Shown here in pieces: positions 25,718 through 34,332 of a stretch of DNA of 58,854 bases (position 1 is the stretch's first letter; each line of letters starts with the position of its first letter). The position numbers and the translations under genes were made by a program. The notes below the pieces were generated by a model. That model was not told the DNA's origin and ran no database searches. It was given only the letters and a program-made list of their open reading frames with translations. The stretch lies in NCBI GenBank assembly GCA_944358775.1, contig CALVRU010000005.1:1-58854 (forward strand), in the 5' to 3' direction. This DNA is from an uncultured Bacilli bacterium. GTDB lineage: Bacteria; Bacillota_I; Bacilli_A; RF39; UBA660.

Positions 25718-26230
25718 TCACGATTGTGTGGTCTTCTTTTTCTTCTTTATAAAATAATATGCTGCCGCCCCACCGCCTCCTAATAGAACGATGGTGCCTA
25801 ATAGATTTCCATTTTCTTCTTCGTATCTACAACTATTATTATCCACAGTAGCAAGTTTGTTATAATTGATCGCTTGCTTATCCGTGCATCCATATATGAT
25901 GTTAGGGGTTGGTGTAACTTGCGGAGTCTTCGTTGGTGTTGGTGTAGGCGTCGGTGTTGGAGTTGGGGCTGGTGTCGATGGAACGACTGGCTTTTTGGTT
26001 GGTGATGTTCCTTGATTATTTCCAGTTGGGTTATAACCACGACATTTATCCATCGATTGATAAGTACAAGATGATCCCAACCAACCATCATTACAGACGA
26101 CTCTCCCATCTTGCTGAATTCTAGTGCAGTCTACCCCACCGTGACCAGAACAACATCCTTTTGCGGCCAAAACATTCATCGGTGCAAAAAAAAGAATCAA
26201 AATACTTCCTAGTAAATAACTGTACTTCAT
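25718..26230 (-). CDS. Secreted Cys-rich, Pro/Thr-rich surface protein with C-terminal anchor (copy 2)
   Basis: Identical in protein sequence to the gene at 23188-23700: signal peptide, GCCSGHGG module, Thr-Pro stalk, YGCTDK/NNSC module, membrane anchor with Lys tail. Start after GGAGGTATTT. Upstream lies the same hairpin and then the ALDH operon. The exact identity points to a recent duplication or continuing gene conversion. Confidence 0.8.
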   Translation of the reverse strand: MKYSYLLGSILILFFAPMNVLAAKGCCSGHGGVDCTRIQQDGRVVCNDGWLGSSCTYQSMDKCRGYNPTGNNQGTSPTKKPVVPSTPAPTPTPTPTPTPTKTPQVTPTPNIIYGCTDKQAINYNKLATVDNNSCRYEEENGNLLGTIVLLGGGGAAAYYFIKKKKKTTQS

Positions 26231-26242
26231 AAATACCTCCAA

Positions 26243-26285
26243 AAAGGGCTTGCATCAAAAACGAAAGTCTGATACAAGCCCTTTT
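26243..26285 (-). terminator. Hairpin just upstream of surface-protein copy 2
   Basis: Same AAGGGCTTG/CAAGCCCTT stem and T-run as at 23713-23755. Here the ALDH operon upstream already has its own terminator, which favours a leader or attenuator role for this hairpin over simple termination. Confidence 0.65.
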
Positions 26286-26332
26286 GTTAAATCCATTTTA
26301 ACATAAATTACCAAAATTTACCATTTTTTGAC

Positions 26333-26358
26333 AAAAAAAGGAGAATTCTCCTTTTTTA
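26333..26358 (-). terminator. Terminator of the fucO-FIST-ALDH operon
   Basis: AAAAAAGGAGAA and TTCTCCTTTTTT form a self-complementary stem overlapping the ALDH stop codon. Confidence 0.8.
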
Positions 26359-27789
26359 TAAAATATTTTTCAATACGATTGTCTTCGTGTGCGACATTTC
26401 TTTTAATGTCGTCAAGACGCCTTCATTTCCGATACCGGAATGTTTCCAGCCACCGAATGGCATCTCAAATGAACGATAGAAACTAGAACCATTGATTACT
26501 GCTCCTCCTACTTCTAATTTCCGAGCAACTTCAAATGCCTTTTTCATATCCTTCGTAATCACGTTTCCACATAAACCATAATGAGATTGGTTGGCAATTC
26601 GAATCGCATCTTCGACATCATCAAAACCAATTACGGAAATAACTGGACCGAAGATTTCCATATCTTTCGCTACTTCCATCGTTTCATTGACATCATCTAA
26701 AATAGTCGGTTCATAAAATGCACCATTTCGTTTACCACCAATAATGATCTTAGCACCTTCTGAAACGGTTTGGTTTACTTGTTCTTCGACTCGAATCGCT
26801 GCATTTTCATTAATCAAACAACCGATTTTCGTCGTTGGGTCCATCGGATTTCCTTGTTTTAGCGTTTTTATTTTTTCGACCATTCGATCGATAAACTCTT
26901 GTTTTCTCGAATTGTGAATTAAGAAACGTTTGCTAGCACAACATACTTGTCCTGTATTGTAAAGTCTACCCCATACGGTTTCTTCTACCGCAAGATCCAT
27001 ATCGCCATCTTCTAAGAAAATGAATGCATCATTTCCCCCTAACTCGAGCATAACATGCGTTAAGTTTTTACTGCAGGTTGCCATCGTTTCCATACCCGCA
27101 GCAGTCGATCCCGTTAAACTGACAAGATCTACTCCTTCATGAGCAGCAAGTCCTTGACCGACCGTTTTACCATCGCCATGAAGAACTTCGGCAGCACCAA
27201 TTGACACGCCGGCTTTAATCAACAAATACACTAGTTTGGTCAAAGTCAATGGATTATATGTCGACGGTTTTACAATGACCGCATTTCCCATCATAAGTGC
27301 ACTTGGTACTTTTTGACCAAATAGATCACATGGGAAATTAAATGGAATAATTGCAGCGACGACGCCAAGTGGTTCTTGGACTGTTATTTGAATCGTTTTT
27401 TCCTGTCCTATTTCTTGACCGGCTGGGATCGCTTCGCCATATAAATGCTTTGCTCTTTCGACAAAGGCTGGAACACTGATTTGTAAATTGGCAATTTCCG
27501 CAATTGCTTCGGTAATTGGTTTTCCCGTTTCTTGGCATAAAAGTTGAGCAAGACTATCTTTTTCTTCTTCAACTAACTTAGCAAAATTCATTAAAATCTT
27601 GCCTCGTTCATGAATTGGTTTTTTGGCCCATTCTTTTTGGCCTTCACGAGCAGCAATTACTGCTGCATCGACATCTTCTAATGTCGAATTAGGAATGGTA
27701 TCGATCAATACACCTGTAGCCGGATTGATGACATCAATCGTTTTTCCATCTGAAGCGTTAAGCCATTTATTTCCGATTAAATTTTTCAT
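26356..27789 (-). CDS. NAD(P)-dependent aldehyde dehydrogenase
   Basis: A 477-residue ALDH-superfamily enzyme oxidising an aldehyde to its acid. Catalytic marks are LELGGNDAFIFLED (general-base Glu) and NTGQVCCASKRFLI (nucleophilic Cys); PFNFP and TGSTAAG belong to the cofactor site. Length is normal. It most resembles the succinate-semialdehyde/lactaldehyde dehydrogenase branch. It follows the FIST gene by 10 bases and FucO-type reductase before that, so lactaldehyde is the likely substrate, letting the cell send lactaldehyde to either lactate or propanediol. Substrate is inferred from context. Start after ATAGGAGGAAATTC. Confidence 0.9.
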   Translation of the reverse strand: MKNLIGNKWLNASDGKTIDVINPATGVLIDTIPNSTLEDVDAAVIAAREGQKEWAKKPIHERGKILMNFAKLVEEEKDSLAQLLCQETGKPITEAIAEIANLQISVPAFVERAKHLYGEAIPAGQEIGQEKTIQITVQEPLGVVAAIIPFNFPCDLFGQKVPSALMMGNAVIVKPSTYNPLTLTKLVYLLIKAGVSIGAAEVLHGDGKTVGQGLAAHEGVDLVSLTGSTAAGMETMATCSKNLTHVMLELGGNDAFIFLEDGDMDLAVEETVWGRLYNTGQVCCASKRFLIHNSRKQEFIDRMVEKIKTLKQGNPMDPTTKIGCLINENAAIRVEEQVNQTVSEGAKIIIGGKRNGAFYEPTILDDVNETMEVAKDMEIFGPVISVIGFDDVEDAIRIANQSHYGLCGNVITKDMKKAFEVARKLEVGGAVINGSSFYRSFEMPFGGWKHSGIGNEGVLTTLKEMSHTKTIVLKNIL

Positions 27790-27799
27790 GAATTTCCTC

Positions 27800-28999
27800 C
27801 TATTCTGAGAATCCTGTAAAGGATAACATCAAACCACCGCATGTATTAGCAGAATGTTCTTTATAACCATATTCTCCAAATGTAAAGGCAACAAGGAACG
27901 GTTTATCTTTCGCCACTTTACAGATTTCATTGTAAATTTCATTTTCTCTATGTTCCATAGCAATTCCCAAACGTCTACCACCACAATGAACTAAGAAATA
28001 GCCAACTGGTTCTTTTTTCATCATGTTATTTAAATCACTCAATGCTTTGCTGTTTGAGGCAATTAGTTCATCGACAGTAGCTTCCATTTGAATGACGGTC
28101 GTTTTGGTAACTAGATTGTTTCCTAAATTCATTACATCATCATCTGTAACAATCGTATTCATGTCATCACCGAACATAGGATGACGAATTACCGTTAAAT
28201 TACCGATTGGATCTTTCATTCCTAAGGGTTTTGTAATCGATGCTGTTAGTAGATTTGACCCCTTTAATTCTTCTGGAGTACTATGAATCCATTCTGCATA
28301 TTTCTTTAAAGCAGAAACACCGTCGATTTTTACTAAAGTTCTATGATCTCTTACTTCTGTAATTGTTCCAAAGTTTTCGGTTTCTCGATATTCGCCGGTG
28401 TAATTTGTCTTACATTCGTTGTTGGCATAGAAGAAAGCGACTGCACAACCATCACTAAATACTTTGTCATTGGTAATGATCGACCACTTACCTTCAACAG
28501 TATTATCGGCACAGCTTCCACCAAACATCGGAACGCGACCAATGACATCTTGAATTCCTTTTAAATATTCTTCTTCCTCTTTTGGACTTGCAATCATGCA
28601 AAAATAATTTGGAACTTTTTTCACACCAGCATTTTTAATTGCTTCCCGAGCAAGTTTTTTACCTACTTCACGTGGGTTATCTACTCTTTCGGAAGCAGCA
28701 GTACCAACAATTAGGTCATTTCCTTCGAAACTCATCATACCAGAATAACCAGTTTCGTTTCCTAAATAACCTGCCCCACTTACAACAATTGCTGCAGAAG
28801 AAGTACAACCGATAAATGGCATGTTACCGCTTACTTCTTTCACTCCTTCTATAATTGCATGTTGATCCTGAACACATGATGTAAATAATAATCCTAACTT
28901 CGTATTGGCAGTAGTTGCCATCCGAGCTGTCTCTACCCCTGATAATTTTGCATCTTGATTGGTACTATATCCAACTTTTGTTTGAAACATATTTTTCAC
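27800..28999 (-). CDS. FIST N/C-domain sensory protein
   Basis: A 399-residue soluble protein with both FIST domains: the N-terminal part has PFIGCTSSAAIV and VPMFGGSCADN, the C-terminal FIST_C part has CGGRRLGI and LVAFTFGEYGYKEHSANTCGGLMLSF. FIST domains are thought to bind small ligands such as amino acids and are usually fused or linked to signalling modules; here the protein has no partner domain. It is sandwiched between fucO (23 bases upstream) and ALDH (10 bases downstream), so a ligand-binding or carrier role in aldehyde metabolism is possible. Start after AAAAAGGAGTG. Confidence 0.85.
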   Translation of the reverse strand: MKNMFQTKVGYSTNQDAKLSGVETARMATTANTKLGLLFTSCVQDQHAIIEGVKEVSGNMPFIGCTSSAAIVVSGAGYLGNETGYSGMMSFEGNDLIVGTAASERVDNPREVGKKLAREAIKNAGVKKVPNYFCMIASPKEEEEYLKGIQDVIGRVPMFGGSCADNTVEGKWSIITNDKVFSDGCAVAFFYANNECKTNYTGEYRETENFGTITEVRDHRTLVKIDGVSALKKYAEWIHSTPEELKGSNLLTASITKPLGMKDPIGNLTVIRHPMFGDDMNTIVTDDDVMNLGNNLVTKTTVIQMEATVDELIASNSKALSDLNNMMKKEPVGYFLVHCGGRRLGIAMEHRENEIYNEICKVAKDKPFLVAFTFGEYGYKEHSANTCGGLMLSFTGFSE

Positions 29000-29022
29000 T
29001 CCTTTTTCTTCTTTTCTTTTTT

Positions 29023-30177
29023 TTACATTGCCTCTTGATATATTTTTAAAATGTCTTCTTGGGAAGTCTCCCGTGGATTGCCGCCCGTGCAGACATCTTG
29101 CAATGCTTTTTCACTTAATAACATTAAGTCTTCTTCTTTGACTCCAATTTCTTTTAAATGACGAGGAATTCCTAGTTGATCATTTAATTCGAAAACAGCA
29201 TTTACGATTTTTGCAATCGTTTCTTCGATTGTTAAGGCATTCATATCAAGTCCAAATGCCTCACCCATTTTAGCAAACTTTTCGGTACATACTTGACCAT
29301 TGTATTTTAATACATATGGTAATAGTACGGCATTGGCTAAACCATGTGGGGTATCATAAACCGCCCCTAATTGGTGAGCCATCGAATGAACGATTCCAAG
29401 TCCTACATTGGAAAATCCCATTCCGGCCGTATATTGGGCAATTCCCATATTATTGATCGCTTCATCGTCTTTTAAAAGAACTGCTTTGGTAATATTATGG
29501 TAAATTAAACGCATCGCTTCTAAGTGAAACATGTCACTCATCGACCATGCTGCTTTCGTAATGTATCCTTCCATTGCATGAGTTAGTGCATCCATACCCG
29601 TCCACGCAGCAATGTTTTTGGGCATTCCCTTCATAAGATCCGTATCGATAATCGCAAGTACCGGGATATCATGAGGATCCACACATACCATTTTTTTCGT
29701 ACGTTCTGGATCTGTTATCACATAGTTGATTGTTACTTCTGCAGCAGTACCGGCCGTTGTCGGTAAGGCAATAATGGGAAGTGATTTATTCTTGGTCGCA
29801 ACGACTCCATCTAGTGAAACGACATCACTATGTTCCGGATTCGTCATGATTATTCCGATCGCCTTTGCAGTATCGATTACACTGCCGCCACCGACCGCAA
29901 TAATACAATCCGCCAATGATTCCTGACATTTCATGATTCCTTCTTTTACTTCTTGAACAACCGGATTTGGTTTAACATTGGAAAAGATCTCATAAGGAAT
30001 TTGGTGCTTTTCTAATTCTTCGATTACTTTTGTCGCAACTTGTGCTTCGATTAAAGAACGATCTGTTACAACAAAAGCTTTCTTGTACTTTCGTATTTCA
30101 AATTCTTGACTAATTACTTCACGGGCATTTGGTCCAAAGTAGCTTGTCTCATTTAAAATCATTCTTTGTACACTCAT
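29023..30177 (-). CDS. fucO: Lactaldehyde reductase / 1,2-propanediol oxidoreductase
   Basis: A 384-residue iron-containing group III alcohol dehydrogenase. Cofactor binding uses VGGGSVIDTAKAIGI, and the metal-binding part includes GMDALTHAMEGYI, GLGIVHSMAHQLGA and NTPHGLANA-type sequence (here DTPHGLANA). Resemblance to E. coli FucO runs along the whole length (RMILNETSYFG, PTTAGTAAEVTINYVITD, CVDPHDIP, DVCTGGNPRE). It reduces lactaldehyde to 1,2-propanediol with NADH. First gene of an operon with FIST and ALDH genes. The fucose or rhamnose pathways that make lactaldehyde are not in the window. Confidence 0.92.
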   Translation of the reverse strand: MSVQRMILNETSYFGPNAREVISQEFEIRKYKKAFVVTDRSLIEAQVATKVIEELEKHQIPYEIFSNVKPNPVVQEVKEGIMKCQESLADCIIAVGGGSVIDTAKAIGIIMTNPEHSDVVSLDGVVATKNKSLPIIALPTTAGTAAEVTINYVITDPERTKKMVCVDPHDIPVLAIIDTDLMKGMPKNIAAWTGMDALTHAMEGYITKAAWSMSDMFHLEAMRLIYHNITKAVLLKDDEAINNMGIAQYTAGMGFSNVGLGIVHSMAHQLGAVYDTPHGLANAVLLPYVLKYNGQVCTEKFAKMGEAFGLDMNALTIEETIAKIVNAVFELNDQLGIPRHLKEIGVKEEDLMLLSEKALQDVCTGGNPRETSQEDILKIYQEAM

Positions 30178-30272
30178 CTATCTAATCCTCCTATTATGAA
30201 ATAAGTATACCACTTTTTTGGATCATTCTAAAAGAAAATTCGATTAATTTACACAAATTTCGACAATTTATC

Positions 30273-30302
30273 AAAAAAAACGGCATTGTTTATATGCCGT
30301 TT
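30273..30302 (-). terminator. Terminator after the Rpn-type remnant
   Basis: Minus-strand AAACGGCAT and ATGCCGTTT pair around 7 bases and run into eight T; the stem includes the end of the broken gene. Confidence 0.85.
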
Positions 30303-30556
30303 AAATCTGTTTCCGATAGACCCGTATATTTGGTAATTAATTGAAAAGGAAATCCATCTTCTTTCATCTTTTTCGCCGTCTCTAATTTTCCTTGTTCCAG
30401 ACCTTCTTCTTTTCCTTGTTGTAAGCCTTCCTCTCGCGCCATCTTTAATTCATACCGTTTGATCGCTCGCTCTTCCGCTTCCTTCATTTGTTCTCTTTCG
30501 TATTCCGTAAATAACTCTCCATTCGATAAGTTGCAAACGAAAAACGGAAAGAGGTT
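30290..30556 (-). pseudogene. C-terminal remnant of an Rpn-family PD-(D/E)XK nuclease gene
   Basis: A frame of 88 codons with no start and a stop directly upstream. It ends with EYEREQMKEAEERAIKR, a Glu/Lys/Gln-rich helix (EGLQQGKEEGLEQGKLE), then KEDGFPFQLITKYTGLSE. The repeated EGxxxGxxEG pattern and final small domain are the C-terminus of Rpn (YhgA-like, recombination-promoting nuclease/putative transposase) proteins. The nuclease core is gone. The terminator survives. Confidence 0.75.
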
Positions 30557-30692
30557 CTATTCTCTTTCCATTTTAGCACAGATAAATTACTTCCTTCACT
30601 AGAAGTTATTTCCATTTTTCAATATGATGTCATTTTCATCGAATCTAATAAAATTAATTTATTATTTATCAAATAGTCAGGCACGGGAATTT

Positions 30693-31904
30693 TTATTTTA
30701 GCTTATTTATTATTTCTTGATGTTCTTCTGTCCCAATGTTCTCCTTTGAAAAAACTTGTTCTTGATCTAATTTATTTTTATATTTCAAAGTTAAAATTCG
30801 TTTTACCGATGTGTTAATTTGTTCTTCCTGAATAGTTCCTTCGGAAAGGGCTTCTTTGATTACCTTTAACGCATCTTTTGATTCCGGTGGCATTAGAATG
30901 ATATCGACTCCAGCATTGATTGCCATTGTACAAATTTCTTTTAGACTATAACGTTCACTTAAGGCTTTCATATCAATGGCATCGGTGATAACGATATTTT
31001 GATAATTTAATTCTTTTCTAAGAAAGTCGGTTACTATTTCTTTGGAAAGAGATGCCGGAATCATATTACCTGTTACATTTGGAAGAGCAATATGAGCTAC
31101 CATTACCATTTCGATTCCATCATCAATCGCCGCTTGAAATGGTAGAATTTCTTGTTGCCATAACTCTTCTTTCGTTTTTGTTACAACGGGAAGATCGTAA
31201 TGAGAATCCGTCATCGTATCTCCATGTCCTGGAAAATGTTTGACAACTGGAATCACGTGATTTTCCTTTAAGCCGCGCGCAAACGGAAGTGCCATCTTAA
31301 CAACGGTTGCCGCATCACTTCCAAAAGCACGATTTCCAATGACTGTATTTTCGGGATTGGAAAATATATCGACGCTTGGTGCAAAATCTAAATTAATACC
31401 AAATGGCGTTAGTTCTTCGGCTACTACTTTGCCCACTTGATACGATAATTCTTCATCATTTGTCTTTCCGACTTCATACATTGGAGGAATTTCTAATACG
31501 TTGGCATCTTCTAAATTCTTGATTCGCTGGACTTTTCCACCCTCTTGATCGATTCCAATTAGCATTGGAATATCAGCAGTTTTTTTCACTTGATCGACAA
31601 ATGCTTTTGTTTTTTCAAAAGTTGTCACATTCTCTTTAAATAAAATAAATCCACCTGGTTTTACTGCTTCTAAGTTGTTTTGAATCGTTTGATCAAAATT
31701 CGGATAACGATAAGAAATCATCAACATCTGACCTATTTTTTCATCGATGGTCATCTTTTCGAACGTTTCATTGACTTTTTTGGTAATTCGTTCCTCTTCG
31801 CTTAAACTACTCTCGTTATTCTCTTTATCTTCCGATGATTTGAAAGATAAAGAACACCCTGTAATACACAATAGTAACAACCCAAATAATAATATTTTTT
31901 TCAT
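30693..31904 (-). CDS. nagZ: Glycoside hydrolase family 3 beta-N-acetylhexosaminidase, lipoprotein
   Basis: A 403-residue GH3 enzyme that removes GlcNAc from muropeptides in peptidoglycan recycling. A lipoprotein signal ends in LLCITGCS, so it is anchored outside the membrane, as for Gram-positive NagZ. Catalytic features: KHFPGHGDTMTDSHYDLP carries the Lys-His and the acid/base Asp-His pair, and VITDAIDMKAL carries the nucleophile Asp. LIGIDQEGGKVQRI is the family N-terminal signature. It lacks a second domain. Monocistronic; no mur-catabolic genes nearby. Confidence 0.9.
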   Translation of the reverse strand: MKKILLFGLLLLCITGCSLSFKSSEDKENNESSLSEEERITKKVNETFEKMTIDEKIGQMLMISYRYPNFDQTIQNNLEAVKPGGFILFKENVTTFEKTKAFVDQVKKTADIPMLIGIDQEGGKVQRIKNLEDANVLEIPPMYEVGKTNDEELSYQVGKVVAEELTPFGINLDFAPSVDIFSNPENTVIGNRAFGSDAATVVKMALPFARGLKENHVIPVVKHFPGHGDTMTDSHYDLPVVTKTKEELWQQEILPFQAAIDDGIEMVMVAHIALPNVTGNMIPASLSKEIVTDFLRKELNYQNIVITDAIDMKALSERYSLKEICTMAINAGVDIILMPPESKDALKVIKEALSEGTIQEEQINTSVKRILTLKYKNKLDQEQVFSKENIGTEEHQEIINKLK

Positions 31905-31927
31905 ACTCTTATTCCTTTCGTAGCAAA

Positions 31928-31968
31928 TAAAAAAGCTCCAAGAGAACTTCTTAGGCTCTCTTAAAGTA
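31928..31968 (-). terminator. Probable terminator of the trx-ttcA-sir2 operon
   Basis: On the minus strand AAGAGAGCC and CTCTTGGAGC-type sequence pair imperfectly and lead into TTTTTT, between the sir2 stop and the nagZ start. Pairing is less clean than in other terminators here. Confidence 0.5.
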
Positions 31969-32009
31969 TATCAAAGAATGATGATAATGGAAAGAACATC
32001 GACAACATT

Positions 32010-32732
32010 TTACATCTTATTCATAATTCTACCTAGTCGACTATGAAAAACTAAATCGGCTTTCTTATCATAAGGTGTCTTCTCTTGATTGATTAATACG
32101 ATATGGTCACCTTGAAAAAAATCAATCAAAGTACAGGCAGGATATACACTTAAAGATGTTCCCGCAATGATAAGTAGATCTGCTTCTTGCATTTTTTGAA
32201 TCGCTAATGCGACTACTTTTTCATCCAGTGCTTCTTCATAAAGAACGACATTTGGCTTGATGATTCCACCACAGGAGCAAGTAGGAATCCTCTCGGCACA
32301 ATCAAACACTTTTTCACAGGGATAAGTTCGTTGACATTTTCCACAATTATTTTGATAAATGCTTCCGTGTAGCTCCAATACCATAGTACTTCCTGCTTTC
32401 TGATGCAGGCCATCGATGTTTTGCGTAATAATCGTTACGTCTTTTTCTTTTTCCCATTCTTTCAATTTCCGATGTGTTTCATTACAAGAGGCATTACGGC
32501 TATCCATCTTTTCCTTATAAAACTGAAAAAATTGATACGGATGTAACTGAAAAAAGGAATGCGATAAGATTCGTTCTGGGGGAAAATTTCCCTTTTCTTG
32601 ATAAATTCCATCTTTACTCCGAAAATCTTTGATGCCACTTTCGGTCGAAACACCGGCGCCTCCAAAAAAGACAATCTTTTTCGCTTGTCGATAATAATCT
32701 TGAAAAACTTTTATTTTTTCATTCTCCGTCAT
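32010..32732 (-). CDS. NAD-dependent protein deacylase (Sir2 family)
   Basis: A 240-residue sirtuin that removes acyl groups from lysine using NAD. The NAD site is GGAGVSTESGIKDFRSKDG near residue 24; TQNIDGLHQKAG carries the catalytic His; the zinc module has two CxxC-type pairs (CGKCQRTY, TCSCGG); IIAGTSLSVYPA and VLINQEKTPYD close the fold. Length matches bacterial CobB/SrtN. It overlaps ttcA by 14 bases and is the last of three coupled genes. Targets are unknown. Confidence 0.93.
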   Translation of the reverse strand: MTENEKIKVFQDYYRQAKKIVFFGGAGVSTESGIKDFRSKDGIYQEKGNFPPERILSHSFFQLHPYQFFQFYKEKMDSRNASCNETHRKLKEWEKEKDVTIITQNIDGLHQKAGSTMVLELHGSIYQNNCGKCQRTYPCEKVFDCAERIPTCSCGGIIKPNVVLYEEALDEKVVALAIQKMQEADLLIIAGTSLSVYPACTLIDFFQGDHIVLINQEKTPYDKKADLVFHSRLGRIMNKM

Positions 32733-33549
32733 TTTGATCGTAGTCCTCTAAAAAGTGATGGTACTTCTCTTTTTTATGATAAGAGATTAACGTATCTAAA
32801 TTGACATTTTCGACACTGCGGAAAATATTCATTTCAATATAGGAACTTTTCTTTTTTAAATCCTTAATTAATTGCTTGATCTCCGCACGTTTCGATTCTA
32901 TTTGATTCTTATCCACTGCTTCGGTAAAACGACAGGCGCAATTTAAAAATTTCAAATCGTATGCTTTTTGCCAAGATATAATGTCTTCTTCGTGAACTAA
33001 ATACATCGGGCGAATCAGCTCCATACCTTCAAAATTTTCACTATGTAGTTTCGGCATCATCGTTCGGAATTCACCACCATACAACGTACTCATCAAAATG
33101 GTTTCAATGACATCATTGAAGTGATGGCCTAGAGCAATTTTATTACAACCTAAATCTTTCGCGCGATGATATAAATGGCCTCTTCGCATGCGGGCACACA
33201 AGTAACATGGCGAATCTTTTACTTGGGTAACGGAAGCGAAAATATTAGTCTGAAAGACTTCTAAAGGAATCTCTAGTTTCTTAGCATTTTCTAAAATCAA
33301 TTGATAATTTTCTTCTTTATAGCCAGGATCCATCGTCAAAAAAACTAAATCGAATTTTACTTTGCCATGCTTTTGAATTTCTTGCATGCATTTTGCCATT
33401 AAAAAGGAATCTTTTCCGCCGGAAATACAGACGGCAATCTTATCGTTTTCTTGAATCAATTCATAATCGCGAACCGCCTTGGCAAAGGGAGACCAAATTC
33501 TTTTACGAAAACGGGTAATTAAATCGTGTTCTATCTCTTTATTTTGCAT
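32719..33549 (-). CDS. TtcA-family tRNA thiolation / PP-loop ATPase
   Basis: A 276-residue PP-loop enzyme. AVCISGGKDSFLMA is the pyrophosphate loop; SPCYLCARMRRGHLY provides the CxxC that holds the iron-sulfur cluster in TtcA; GHHFNDVIETILM is the family signature. TtcA makes 2-thiocytidine at tRNA position 32. A third cluster Cys is likely in NCACRFTEA. Firmicute members may have other targets, so the symbol is left open. It overlaps the upstream thioredoxin-like gene by 11 bases and the downstream sirtuin gene by 14. Confidence 0.85.
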   Translation of the reverse strand: MQNKEIEHDLITRFRKRIWSPFAKAVRDYELIQENDKIAVCISGGKDSFLMAKCMQEIQKHGKVKFDLVFLTMDPGYKEENYQLILENAKKLEIPLEVFQTNIFASVTQVKDSPCYLCARMRRGHLYHRAKDLGCNKIALGHHFNDVIETILMSTLYGGEFRTMMPKLHSENFEGMELIRPMYLVHEEDIISWQKAYDLKFLNCACRFTEAVDKNQIESKRAEIKQLIKDLKKKSSYIEMNIFRSVENVNLDTLISYHKKEKYHHFLEDYDQNDGE

Positions 33550-34138
33550 AGGTTTTTTTTCTTTCCTTTACTGATAAGAAAATAATAATTCCAATAATCA
33601 CCACTAAGATTCCTAACAACGTATAAGTGATTACTTGTTTTTGATCTTGATTGGAAGCACTCTCACCCGCACCACCAGCAGTATAGGCATTTTCTTCTTC
33701 CGTAGTGGGATCCATCGTCGCAGTTGGGGTTGGACTTGACGTTGAGACTGGCGTTTCACTTTGATTGATATCGATCAAAGTAGATGTTACATCTGGTCCC
33801 GGATTTTGAATAGCCGCTTCGATATCTTCTTGAATCGACGTACTAAAACCTAAAAATGCTTGATCTCCGACGACCGTAAAAGGAACTCCTCCTTTACTGT
33901 TGAAATGTTCTTTAACAATTTCCATCTTACGATTATTTTCCGTATTATACCATACTTCATACATATGAATATTGACGCTATATTTCGTTTTTATTTCTTC
34001 TAAAAACTCCATCTCTTCACTACAATGAGGACATCCATCACCATGAAAAAAATAGATATCGACTACTTCTTCGGCTTTGGCATGAAGTGGAATAAATAAC
34101 AATAATGCTACACTTAAAATAAAGACCAATTTTTTCAT
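33539..34138 (-). CDS. Membrane-bound extracytoplasmic thioredoxin-like protein
   Basis: A 199-residue exported redox protein: signal peptide (1-22), a thioredoxin/glutaredoxin-like domain with FFHGDGCPHCSEEMEFL (CPHC active site near residue 36) and the cis-Pro loop GGVPFTVVGDQAFLGF, then a Ser/Thr/Pro linker and a C-terminal membrane helix (about 170-188). It should act on disulfides outside the membrane. First of a three-gene overlapping operon with ttcA-like and sir2 genes. A Pro of the VP motif is conserved, supporting activity. Confidence 0.85.
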   Translation of the reverse strand: MKKLVFILSVALLLFIPLHAKAEEVVDIYFFHGDGCPHCSEEMEFLEEIKTKYSVNIHMYEVWYNTENNRKMEIVKEHFNSKGGVPFTVVGDQAFLGFSTSIQEDIEAAIQNPGPDVTSTLIDINQSETPVSTSSPTPTATMDPTTEEENAYTAGGAGESASNQDQKQVITYTLLGILVVIIGIIIFLSVKERKKTYAK

Positions 34139-34186
34139 TTTATCACCACTTTTTTATTATAACATAGACTGTTCTTTTCTAAAATG

Positions 34187-34209
34187 AAAAATCCTTTTGC
34201 AAGGATTTT
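34187..34209 (-). terminator. Terminator after tRNA-Pro(CGG)
   Basis: AAAATCCTT and AAGGATTTTT pair around GCAA on the minus strand and run into T. Confidence 0.8.
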
Positions 34210-34217
34210 ACTTATCA

Positions 34218-34294
34218 ATGGTCGGAAGGACGAGATTTGAACTCGCAACCTCTTGGACCCGAACCAAGTGCTCTACCAAGTTAAGCTACCTTCC
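34218..34294 (-). tRNA. tRNA-Pro (anticodon CGG)
   Basis: Full cloverleaf with CGGAAGG/CCTTCCG acceptor, anticodon stem CTTGG/CCAAG around TTCGGGT (anticodon CGG) and encoded CCA. It backs up the tRNA-Pro(TGG) at 39179. Confidence 0.95.
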
Positions 34295-34332
34295 GAAGCA
34301 AAAATAAAAGCTGAAATTATTATATCACGTTT

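Larger units (their letters stand above)
25610..26302. repeat. Long direct repeat, copy 2
   Basis: Second copy of 23080-23772. At its left end the match breaks off inside the acyltransferase start region, and unrelated AT-rich sequence (25356-25609, with no gene seen) begins; at its right end it breaks after the upstream hairpin, before the ALDH terminator. Confidence 0.95.

Noticed and set aside
16884-26330. Complete conjugative element or prophage
   Set aside because: No integrase, relaxase, secretion, replication or structural phage genes were found; only isolated remnants and one IS.
30560-30690. Similarity between the valS terminator and ACTTCC/GAAGTTATTTCC near 30.6 kb
   Set aside because: The match is limited to a short AT-rich hairpin and could arise by chance; not enough to call a dispersed repeat.
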